8,582 bases of DNA from an uncultured Methylococcaceae bacterium (GCA_913009515.1 CAJVYO010000061.1:1-8582), one strand, 5' to 3'. Counted from the stretch's first letter, positions 1 through 6,181 are shown. The notes: generated by a model not told the origin, from the sequence alone. Numbers and translations are program-made.

Positions 1-332
1 CCCATACGGGTAAAATTCGTCCAGTGGCGACTTTATCGGGCGGGGAATCTTTTTTAGCCTCATTAGCCTTAGCTTTGGCATTATCCGATGTGGTGCAACA
101 GCGTTCAGGCGGCATTCAATTAGATACTTTATTTATTGATGAAGGTTTTGGCAGTTTAGATCAAGAATCATTGCAATTAGCGATTAATACCTTGGTGGAT
201 TTACAATCCACAGGTCGCATGATTGGGATTATTTCGCATGTATCAGAACTCAAAGAGCAAATGGCATTGCGTATCGAAGTTAGCCGTTCACGCAGTGGTA
301 GTCATATTAAAACCATTACTAATTTGGGTTGA
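1..332 (+). CDS. sbcC: SbcC nuclease subunit, C-terminal fragment (5' end outside window)
   Basis: The open frame runs from the window edge (first full codon at position 3) to TGA at 330-332, so only about the last 110 residues are seen. They form the C-terminal ABC/SMC-type ATPase lobe: the signature LSGGES near the start, a Walker B stretch LDTLFIDEGFGSLD, a D-loop following it, and the switch region GIISHVSELKEQ, ending in a beta strand RIEVSRSRSGSHI. This pattern is diagnostic for SbcC, the Rad50-like ATPase of the SbcCD complex, which cleaves hairpins and protein-blocked DNA ends in the cytoplasm. The GTG at 24 is an internal Val codon, not the start, because the homologous reading continues upstream of it. 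It converges on the apbE-like gene with only two bases between the stop codons. I see no functional link to the rest of the window. Confidence 0.95.
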   Translation, partial: HTGKIRPVATLSGGESFLASLALALALSDVVQQRSGGIQLDTLFIDEGFGSLDQESLQLAINTLVDLQSTGRMIGIISHVSELKEQMALRIEVSRSRSGSHIKTITNLG

Positions 333-334
333 GT

Positions 335-1243
335 TCACGAGTTATTCAATAGCTTTCCACCCAAGCCACCATGTACATCGGCCCATAAACAGGGCAAACC
401 TAGGCTATCTAACCAGTCAATACCCTCATTCTCTTTAAGCATTGCAATACTTGCTGCACTGCCTGCCACTACACATAAATCACTGATAACACTCACCGCT
501 GCTAAATAATTCACCGGCCAAGCACTTTTAGGATTAAATACATGGCCATAACGCTGTCCCTCAATAATTAAACAGCGCTGATAATCGCCACTACTTGCTA
601 ATGCACCGTTATATAATTCAATTGTTTGTAATAGTTTCTCTGGTTTACGTGGGTGTTGAATACCAATTAGCCACGGTTGACCATTATAATGTGGTCCTAT
701 TACCCGAATATCTCCGCCTAAATTAATATAGCCATGCTCTATGCCTGATTCTTGAAGCAATATAGCACTACGATCTACTGCATATTCTTTAACAATACCG
801 CCAAAATCTAATTCCAAACCCTGTTCAGGAAATTCAAGCCAAGGTGACTGCCAGTGTATGCGTTGCCAACCAATATTTTTAAGAATAGCCGCTATTTGTT
901 GTTGAGTGGGTAGCTGTAATTGTTTAGTTTGCCAAATTTGACGGAGTACCCCTGAAGTAATATCAAATAACCCCTCACTTTGTAAATAACAAGTCGCTGC
1001 ATAATCAAGCAAAGCTGAGGTTTCTGTATCGACTTGTACTCGTCCACCCGTTGCTGCAATACGGTTAATTTTGGATAATACGCTATCAGAACGATAACGT
1101 GAATAACACTGCTCTAAACGCTGCACATCATTGATAATACACTTTGCAATTTTTTTAGCTTGAATTTTAGCTTTAGAAGCCGCGTAAAACTGCAATTCAC
1201 AGGGTGTGCCCATTGCCTCAAAAGTATAATGATATAGCTGCAT
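335..1243 (-). CDS. apbE: ApbE-family FAD:protein FMN transferase, no signal peptide
   Basis: Predicted 302-residue flavin transferase, which moves FMN from FAD to a Thr of a target protein. Family landmarks: MGTPCEL (11-17), RYRSDSVLSKIN (49-60), LFDITSG (92-98), LDFGGIVKEYAVDR (145-158; compare the usual LDLGGIAKGYAVD), INLGGDIRVIG (173-183), SSGDYQR (217-223) and GHVFNPKSAWPV (233-244). The usual C-terminal ADxxxT metal/active-site motif reads AGSAAS (260-265), so the Asp is Gly and the Thr is Ser; I recall relatives in DUF4266/DUF3570 clusters with a similar AGS form. I chose ATG at 1243, 17 bases after the preceding gene's stop. A TTG 36 bases upstream would overlap that gene and adds no signal peptide. 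Neither start gives a Sec signal or lipobox, unlike most Gram-negative ApbE, so the protein should be cytosolic. It is the last gene of the cluster. Family assignment is firm; activity is inferred. Confidence 0.9.
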   Translation of the reverse strand: MQLYHYTFEAMGTPCELQFYAASKAKIQAKKIAKCIINDVQRLEQCYSRYRSDSVLSKINRIAATGGRVQVDTETSALLDYAATCYLQSEGLFDITSGVLRQIWQTKQLQLPTQQQIAAILKNIGWQRIHWQSPWLEFPEQGLELDFGGIVKEYAVDRSAILLQESGIEHGYINLGGDIRVIGPHYNGQPWLIGIQHPRKPEKLLQTIELYNGALASSGDYQRCLIIEGQRYGHVFNPKSAWPVNYLAAVSVISDLCVVAGSAASIAMLKENEGIDWLDSLGLPCLWADVHGGLGGKLLNNS

Positions 1244-1260
1244 AAAATATCGCTTACTTT

Positions 1261-3912
1261 TTAAAACATGTAGCGCCAACTCACAACTAATGCACCATCG
1301 CGCTGTAATTGTGCACCATTAAAATCAGTATGTAAGGGCTGTAGCCACTCAAAACTAAGTCGATTACCTGCTAATTCACCATGAGGCATTTGAGTACTTA
1401 AACCCAGTCCTATATCCCAGAATTGACCACCATAATTGTTTGGGTAATCTATCGGGCCAATACGGCTATTAAAGGCATTAAAATCTCCACTAATGGCTTC
1501 TTCAGCACTATAAATGCCACGCACCGAAGTCGATAGCCATGAAAGCATTTGATAACTTAGCCATGCTGTTGTTTCAACACGGTTACCGAGGCGATAACCT
1601 GATTTATTTTGTGCTTGCATCCGCACTGTTGCATTAACTTGAGCTCCCCATGAATAATTATTATGCACACCCGTATAAGTTAGGCTGGGTAAAAAATCCC
1701 AAGTACCGCTGCCTAATTGCATACCAAAATGGACTAAGCCACCGTCAGCACGAGCTATTCGTCTGAATTCTAGATCGACGGCTCCTGTTGGTGCGCTAAG
1801 CCCTAAACCAGCATGTACTTGTTGACCTGAACCTTGCCATAATTGCAGTAAAGCAGCGACGACAGTATCACCTACTCCACCAGTTGTATGACCTCCAACC
1901 CCACTATGTTCATGGACATCAGCCCGTGCCGCAGGACGACCCTCTAATTCACGTAAATTCATACTCATCGATACAAATTGTGGCATCAGCATAATATTTA
2001 GCCAATCAGTGGGTGCATACATAATATTGAGCATATGCATTCCCATAGTCATATCCGACTGCGTGAAACGACACAAATCTGTTCCGCAGGATTGTTGTAC
2101 AACGGCTTCGTCACTAACAGACTTACTGCCTTGTTTCATTAATCCCTGACGCTGACTGTGCATAAAACTGTAGCCAAACATCCAGCTATCGGCTTGGGTT
2201 AGCATATGGGCAAAACGTAGTCCTGTCGGCATTGCATGATGCTTGCCTTGCTTATGATGATGTTGATGGGATGATAAGGTTTGGGCGGCGGCATCTAAAT
2301 CAACACTTAATGCCGCATTCGCAACATAATAATCAAAATCTGCAAAACTACTTTCACCGCCTCCACCAAGTTTTAAGTTACCTGCATGGCTATAATATTC
2401 AAAGCCTGCTTGTAAGCTAATGCCCTTAGTAAATTGTTTGTCGAGTGTTATACCGCCACTCAATACACCATAACCTGATAAGCGGTGATCACTAGAAAAA
2501 TATTTAGGTAATTTTGTAGCATCAAACGTTTCTGTTTTATTACGCACATTGAGGGTGCTTTCATCAACAAGATTACCCGCATTATCAACAAGATTAAAAA
2601 AATCATCACGGAAATATTCAACCCCATTATTTGGGTTACTGACATCAACCCAAATTTCACGCCCTGTTGCATCAACTTGTGATTGACGAAAATTTTGTAC
2701 ACTGACCAAATAAGGCTGATAAAAACTAGCACTACCTTGACTATAATAACGAATCCGAGGACTGATGCTCCATCCTTGTCCTAGCGGTTGTACCCATTTT
2801 GCAGCAAAAGTATGGCTTTCAAGCCCCCAGTCATCATGGGAAAATTGATAATTAACATGCAATGCTGCATCAGACATATCTATATATTGCACATAATTAG
2901 CACTAATAGCCCATTGATTACGACTGTTTGGACGTTGTTCTAATAGAGCTTGAACATTGCCATTAATAGTTTGATTATTATCAAATGCATTAGGGTCTAC
3001 AAAAATAACAGTAGTTGCCTTATAAGGATTAGATAAGTAACCACTGCTATGGGTATAACTAAGATTTGCTTCAACAAATGCTTTTTTATTAATAAGTTGA
3101 TTAATTCCCCAGCTAGCGGCCCAATCTTGTCGAGTGCCATGTAAAATTTCCGAGCCCTCCCGTAATTCAATCTGTGATTTATAAGCGGTTTTGGTTAGGT
3201 AAGGGGCTGCATCATGATCAATAATCGCCGCAATATTACTATGAGTATAGTTTAAACTAGTTTTTAGGCTAGTTGCTTTTTGATTTAAATCCCAACGGCC
3301 GCTAATACCACCAAAATGAGATTTATAATCATTTTCCAGCGACAAACCACCATTAAGGATTAATTCTGCTTCATTCCATTGGTAAGCTAAATTAAAATCC
3401 GCTTGCTGACGAGTTTCGGGTGATGCTGATGATAAAATATGTACCAGACGATTATCCTTGACAGGTGTTTGTGTACCCTCTGATAAAGTTAATGGCATTA
3501 ATGATTGATCTAATAATACTTGACCCACTAACAGTGGTGAAGCTCCAACAATTACAACGCCGTTATCACTATTCTTTAAAATAGGGGTATTGCTATTAAT
3601 CGCTAAAGGTGCGGTACTAAAGGGGGTAGCACCAGACCATGTATCTTGGACAACATTAAAGCCAAAATGAATTCGATTGCTAATATTAAAACCTGAGCCT
3701 AACTGAAAAGTGTCTACTGATAACGGGGCACGGTCACTCGATATATTAATCAGGTCACGCTTACCTTCTTCATAATGACTGTATTGAAAATAACTTTGTG
3801 GCTCTTCTGTATCAGCAAGAGTAGTAGTGGGTACTAATCCGGGTAATATTAACGCGGCGGAGGTTAATGCCTGCAAGGCATTATTAATTTTCGGTTTTTT
3901 AGTAGCAGCCAC
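1261..3912 (-). CDS. DUF3570-like outer-membrane protein fused to a His/Met-rich barrel domain
   Basis: About 883 residues from GTG at 3912. N-terminus: a Lys-rich then hydrophobic Sec signal with likely cleavage after Ala33 (TTTLA). Residues ~35-545 are rich in alternating strand patterns and contain HYEEGKRDL and QDTWSGATP, as in DUF3570 proteins. Residues 90-96, DTWSGAT, fit the ApbE flavinylation motif Dxx(S/T)GAT. A His cluster follows (549-559, HQHHHKQGKHH). Residues ~561-883 resemble a separate outer-membrane family often annotated only as 'transporter': Met-rich 621-652 (MTMGMHM, IMLMPQF), MYAPTDWL, GGVGDT, LGLSAPTGAVD, QLGSGTWDFLPSLTYTG, and a terminal aromatic Phe typical of barrels. 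Cys609 and Cys614 form a CGTDLC pair. The start is favoured by GGAGG five bases upstream; GTG at 3927 is an alternative adding five residues. It overlaps the DUF4266 gene by 14 bases. Function is unknown; metal or redox work at the outer membrane is inferred. Confidence 0.8.
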   Translation of the reverse strand: MAATKKPKINNALQALTSAALILPGLVPTTTLADTEEPQSYFQYSHYEEGKRDLINISSDRAPLSVDTFQLGSGFNISNRIHFGFNVVQDTWSGATPFSTAPLAINSNTPILKNSDNGVVIVGASPLLVGQVLLDQSLMPLTLSEGTQTPVKDNRLVHILSSASPETRQQADFNLAYQWNEAELILNGGLSLENDYKSHFGGISGRWDLNQKATSLKTSLNYTHSNIAAIIDHDAAPYLTKTAYKSQIELREGSEILHGTRQDWAASWGINQLINKKAFVEANLSYTHSSGYLSNPYKATTVIFVDPNAFDNNQTINGNVQALLEQRPNSRNQWAISANYVQYIDMSDAALHVNYQFSHDDWGLESHTFAAKWVQPLGQGWSISPRIRYYSQGSASFYQPYLVSVQNFRQSQVDATGREIWVDVSNPNNGVEYFRDDFFNLVDNAGNLVDESTLNVRNKTETFDATKLPKYFSSDHRLSGYGVLSGGITLDKQFTKGISLQAGFEYYSHAGNLKLGGGGESSFADFDYYVANAALSVDLDAAAQTLSSHQHHHKQGKHHAMPTGLRFAHMLTQADSWMFGYSFMHSQRQGLMKQGSKSVSDEAVVQQSCGTDLCRFTQSDMTMGMHMLNIMYAPTDWLNIMLMPQFVSMSMNLRELEGRPAARADVHEHSGVGGHTTGGVGDTVVAALLQLWQGSGQQVHAGLGLSAPTGAVDLEFRRIARADGGLVHFGMQLGSGTWDFLPSLTYTGVHNNYSWGAQVNATVRMQAQNKSGYRLGNRVETTAWLSYQMLSWLSTSVRGIYSAEEAISGDFNAFNSRIGPIDYPNNYGGQFWDIGLGLSTQMPHGELAGNRLSFEWLQPLHTDFNGAQLQRDGALVVSWRYMF

Positions 3913-4126
3913 AGCCGCCTCCGCCACCGCCTACATTAATATGAGCACCTGCCTCACGACTACCATAAATATGTGCTTGGACATTACTTTGTAAAGGGTA
4001 GGGATTTAGTGCCATTTGTGGCTTTGCTAAATAACCTTTTTCCCAAGGAGAAACCGTACTACAAGCATTTAACAGCATAAATAGAGCCAGCATCAATATT
4101 CGCATAATTATGTTGCGATTTACCAT
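3899..4126 (-). CDS. DUF4266-type small lipoprotein with Gly-rich CGC tail
   Basis: A 75-residue protein. Signal: NRNIIMRILMLALFMLLNAC, with the lipobox LNAC placing the lipidated Cys at 22. The mature part carries WEKGYLAKPQM (28-38), HIYGSREAG (52-60) and a C-terminal run of six Gly followed by CGCY. This matches my memory of DUF4266, a short family ending in GGGCGCN; here the last residue is Tyr. The start is ATG at 4126, seven bases after the tlpA-like stop, with only a weak GAGA upstream; ATG at 4105 would lack enough basic N-terminus. The Cys-Gly-Cys end could bind metal or be a thiol substrate of the neighbouring thioredoxin; both are inference. The Gly codons also supply the ribosome site for the next gene. 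No function is established for the family as far as I know. Confidence 0.85.
   Translation of the reverse strand: MVNRNIIMRILMLALFMLLNACSTVSPWEKGYLAKPQMALNPYPLQSNVQAHIYGSREAGAHINVGGGGGGCGCY
3918..3922 (-). promoter_or_regulatory. Shine-Dalgarno for the DUF3570 gene, inside the DUF4266 Gly codons
   Basis: Minus-strand GGAGG, five bases before the GTG at 3912. It is made of GGA GGC codons of the poly-Gly tail of the upstream lipoprotein gene. It decides the start of the barrel gene in favour of 3912 over the GTG at 3927, and suggests translational coupling between the two genes. Confidence 0.65.
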
Positions 4127-4133
4127 AATATTC

Positions 4134-4649
4134 TCAATTCACAACAATGGGTTCAGCTAATAAGCTTTCAATTTCAGCCTGTAAACTAGGTTTATCTATG
4201 GCACGAAAACCTACGTGTGCATAACGAACCATTCCTTGTCGGTCAATGAGATAAGATGATGGCATGGCAGCAACTGCAAAATCTTTGGCACACTGTTTAC
4301 TGTCGTCTGTCGCTAGCATAAAGTCCGCTGGATAATGCTCTAAGAAATTTTTAGCATCGCTAAAAGATTCATCTAAATTTACCCCAATAACCGTTAGACC
4401 TTGAGTTTGAAAACGATGATGCATCTGATTCAAAAATGGAAAAGATTTGGCACAGGGCGGACACCAAGATGCCCAGAAATCAATATAAATAACCTGACCT
4501 GAAAATTGCTTTAAATCGACTGGAAATTTTTGTAGCTGTGTCGAAGTCAATATACATGATGGAGATGAGCTATTTAATGCCTGTGCGTTCACCACTAAAG
4601 TGTGACTGATTAATAATGTAATGGCTATAATTTGTTGCTTCAACATCAT
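4134..4649 (-). CDS. TlpA-like periplasmic thioredoxin-fold protein
   Basis: A 171-residue thiol-disulfide oxidoreductase. N-terminal signal peptide of about 22 residues (QQIIAITLLISHTLVVNA), then a thioredoxin fold: VIYIDFWASWCPPC with the redox pair Cys63/Cys66, LTVIGVNLDE, and the cis-Pro loop AAMPSSYLID with Pro130. The WCPPC active site and the VGVNLDE-like insert are typical of the TlpA/ResA/CcmG group, which usually act as periplasmic reductants in cytochrome c or metal-centre assembly. Two extra Cys (32 and 120) lie outside the active site and could form a structural disulfide. The start is ATG at 4649 (a second ATG follows at once), six bases after the preceding stop and without a clear Shine-Dalgarno, so coupling is likely. 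Candidate partners by context are the CGC lipoprotein and the Cys-containing secreted proteins of the cluster. The fold is certain; the partner is inferred. Confidence 0.9.
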   Translation of the reverse strand: MMLKQQIIAITLLISHTLVVNAQALNSSSPSCILTSTQLQKFPVDLKQFSGQVIYIDFWASWCPPCAKSFPFLNQMHHRFQTQGLTVIGVNLDESFSDAKNFLEHYPADFMLATDDSKQCAKDFAVAAMPSSYLIDRQGMVRYAHVGFRAIDKPSLQAEIESLLAEPIVVN

Positions 4650-4655
4650 ATTAAT

Positions 4656-5096
4656 TTACTGAAATTGATCAACAATAATTTCAGTACCCGTATGAATGTC
4701 ATCAGCGGTTTTACAGTGCCATTCAACATCAAAGCGGCGAGGCCCTGCAGCGGTTTTATTTAAGATTAAGCGGTAAACACCTGGACCTGCTGATAATTCA
4801 ACGCCCTCACTATAATCGGCATCACCTGAAATTTGATCAGTGACATTAGTTGCCATTAAGCCTTTGTAAAGTTGTGCACTAATTAATAAGCCCTCAACAG
4901 GTTCGGAATGATCAATAATACGCATAGTTAATTTAGCAGGCTCGCCATTGCCATCATCAAAGCAAGTAATACGTACTAAACCTGTTGCACTCGCATTTAA
5001 GCCATCCTCACCTAATGTTGCACCGCCACTATGAGCGTATAGAGGTTGTAAATGACTGGCAGCTAATAATGCAAATGTAGTTAACGTTTTTTTCAA
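4656..5096 (-). CDS. Secreted protein with predicted N-terminal His (HSGG), family not recognised
   Basis: A 146-residue protein with a clear Sec signal (MKKTLTTFALLAASHLQPLYA); cleavage after Ala21 would expose His22 as the mature N-terminus, giving HSGGATLGEDG. The ~125-residue mature part is strand-rich, with two Cys (45 and 128) that probably form a disulfide, and further His at 63, 127 (EWHC) and 135. A free N-terminal His is the hallmark of copper histidine-brace proteins such as CopC and LPMOs, but I do not recognise this protein as either. The start is TTG at 5096: no in-frame ATG lies upstream before an in-frame TAA, and GAGG sits eight bases ahead. It is separated from the preceding gene by a hairpin plus U-rich tract and followed six bases later by the tlpA-like gene. 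A copper-binding role is inference. Confidence 0.8.
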   Translation of the reverse strand: MKKTLTTFALLAASHLQPLYAHSGGATLGEDGLNASATGLVRITCFDDGNGEPAKLTMRIIDHSEPVEGLLISAQLYKGLMATNVTDQISGDADYSEGVELSAGPGVYRLILNKTAAGPRRFDVEWHCKTADDIHTGTEIIVDQFQ

Positions 5097-5108
5097 TGAA
5101 AATTCCTC
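5088..5108 (-). promoter_or_regulatory. Ribosome binding site deciding a TTG start
   Basis: On the minus strand GTGAGGA precedes TTG at 5096, with eight bases between GAGG and TTG. An in-frame stop just upstream rules out a longer form. The strong site compensates for the weak start codon and makes the TTG call credible. Confidence 0.55.
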
Positions 5109-5120
5109 ACTTTATAAACT

Positions 5121-5158
5121 GATAAAAATAAAAAGCCCCTTATAAGGGGGAGGGGCTT
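5121..5158 (-). terminator. Intercistronic hairpin with U-rich tail (partial terminator)
   Basis: Perfect 8-bp arms (5133-5140 and 5151-5158, read on the minus strand as AAGCCCCT / AGGGGCTT) enclose a 10-base loop. They are followed on the minus strand by TTTATTTTTATC, so the polarity fits termination after the 5191-5958 gene. Because the five following genes have no other evident promoter, it is more likely a leaky attenuator or 3'-end stabiliser than a full stop. The core 5136-5149 (CCCCTTATAAGGGG) is also a perfect palindrome and could form a competing stem. Confidence 0.7.
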
Positions 5159-5190
5159 AATTTAACACCTAAATAATGTAGGTCAAATAG

Positions 5191-5958
5191 TTATTGTGCA
5201 GGCCAAATTTGTGTGCCATCGATAACAATCGGCATATCACGGTTAAGCTGTGCTGCAGAAGGAATTACTACAACATCAACGCCTTCACCACATGACTCAG
5301 GAAGAGCTTCAATTGTACGGTTAACCTTTAAAGTGGCAGGTGAATTGTAACCACTGCTATCTTCTATTTGAAATTTTGAACCCACAGCAGGTGTCCATAA
5401 GTTTAAGGCATCTGTAGAAAAATCAGCATCTGTAGTGACTTGACAAATATCGGCAATAGCAATTTGAAAAGTGACGCTTCTCGCACAAGAAGTAGGCTCA
5501 ATAACAACGCCACTAGTTCTAAATGGAATAAGACCCGTTAAATTGTGCTGTAAACCTTTACCGCCACCTGCCCAAAAACCCACTACATTACCAAGTGGTG
5601 TTTGAATTTCATCTTGACTCTCAAATATATCATTATTTTGAATTAATTGTACGGGGCTACCCCAGTTTTGTACAAAATCAATTAAAGGTTGAGATGATGC
5701 TTCGCCGTTAACGGTCAATGTAGAATCGACTCCATCGGGGAAAACAACAACGGTACCAATGGTATTAAGAGCTTCACCTGCTGCTGTTTTACAAGTATGT
5801 CCAATTACTTCATTGTTATAATTGCTACCATGCCTTGCATTGTTTTCATCAATAGTTGGTGTTTGTAAGCGGGTATGTGCAGTAACGCTCTGGGTTGCTA
5901 TAAGTACAGCACTTGAGATAGATAATAATGCGAGTTTTTTAAATGATAAACAATTCAT
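5191..5958 (-). CDS. Secreted Cys/His protein with predicted N-terminal His (HTRL), family not recognised
   Basis: A 255-residue exported protein. Signal peptide of 27 residues ending in SVTA, leaving His28 first in the mature chain (HTRLQTPTIDE). Mature features: four Cys (56, 158, 172, 223; possibly two disulfides), His43, His54 in VIGHTC, His138, and a glycine/tryptophan stretch VVGFWAGGGKG (125-135). Strand-rich sequence with VVVFPDG and a later NLWTPAVGSKF suggests a beta-sandwich. The AH start followed by a GHxC motif recalls YcnI-type copper proteins in general shape, but I cannot place it in that family. The start is ATG at 5958, with AAAGG five bases upstream. It is first in the minus-strand cluster and followed by a leaky terminator, so it is probably the most abundant product. 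Metal binding is inferred; no enzymatic role is claimed. Confidence 0.8.
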   Translation of the reverse strand: MNCLSFKKLALLSISSAVLIATQSVTAHTRLQTPTIDENNARHGSNYNNEVIGHTCKTAAGEALNTIGTVVVFPDGVDSTLTVNGEASSQPLIDFVQNWGSPVQLIQNNDIFESQDEIQTPLGNVVGFWAGGGKGLQHNLTGLIPFRTSGVVIEPTSCARSVTFQIAIADICQVTTDADFSTDALNLWTPAVGSKFQIEDSSGYNSPATLKVNRTIEALPESCGEGVDVVVIPSAAQLNRDMPIVIDGTQIWPAQ

Positions 5959-6100
5959 AATGACCTTTATATAGATAGATAAAACTATAGATAAGCAATA
6001 AATAGGCCATAAATTATAATTATCGTATTGGCTATATAATTTCCTACGTTATCAATATATTGCAACTACATGAATTTAAAGGTATATTATAATTTAATAA

Positions 6101-6109
6101 TGCTATAAT
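6101..6109 (+). promoter_or_regulatory. Candidate extended -10 promoter
   Basis: TGCTATAAT is a perfect TGnTATAAT extended -10 element, which can work without a good -35 box; none is visible 17 bases upstream. Transcription would start near 6116 and give the 6296 gene a leader of about 180 bases that includes all three palindromes. Chance matches are common in sequence this AT-rich, hence the low confidence. Confidence 0.35.
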
Positions 6110-6127
6110 GTATTTTTTTAAAAAACT

Positions 6128-6141
6128 ATGTTATATAACAT
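6128..6141. repeat. 14-bp perfect palindrome (ATGTTATATAACAT)
   Basis: Every base pairs with its partner in the reverse complement. The centre lies 22 bp from the next palindrome, about two helical turns. It contains the TTATATAAC core shared with the neighbouring sites and could be a dimeric regulator operator. Confidence 0.5.
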
Positions 6142-6146
6142 GAGTT

Positions 6147-6166
6147 AATAGGTCATATAACCTATT
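6147..6166. repeat. 20-bp near-palindrome (AATAGGT-N6-ACCTATT)
   Basis: Perfect 7-bp arms flank six bases (CATATA) in which the four central bases are also self-complementary. It shares TCATATAAC with the upstream palindrome. It is a plausible operator half-way between the divergent genes. Confidence 0.5.
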
Positions 6167-6181
6167 TGTTTTGCTAGCACT

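Noticed and set aside
223..438. Plus-strand ORF of 71 residues across the sbcC end
   Set aside because: It lies in another frame over the sbcC 3' end and antisense to apbE; composition is not protein-like and there is no ribosome site.
1244..1279. TTG start giving apbE 12 more residues
   Set aside because: It overlaps the barrel gene, uses a weaker codon, and the added residues match no known ApbE motif or signal. ATG at 1243 fits the family start near MGTPCEL.
2232..2420. Plus-strand ORF of 62 residues
   Set aside because: It is antisense within the barrel gene, and its His content is a reflection of ATG/CAT-rich coding on the other strand.
2460..2732. Minus-strand ORF of 90 residues with hydrophobic segments
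   Set aside because: It is in a shifted frame wholly inside the barrel gene, whose own frame is intact and has clear family motifs there.
3913..3927. GTG at 3927 as start of the barrel gene
   Set aside because: The GTG at 3912 has GGAGG at five bases and gives a signal peptide beginning MAATKKPK; the longer form adds only MAEAA encoded by the Gly-tail bases.
4809..4835. DQISGDA in the HSGG protein as a second flavinylation site
   Set aside because: The required Ala-Thr after Ser-Gly is replaced by Asp-Ala, so the acceptor Thr is missing.
5971..5993. ATAGATA repeats upstream of the HTRL gene
   Set aside because: Short simple AT-rich repeats with uneven spacing and no palindromic character; likely background.
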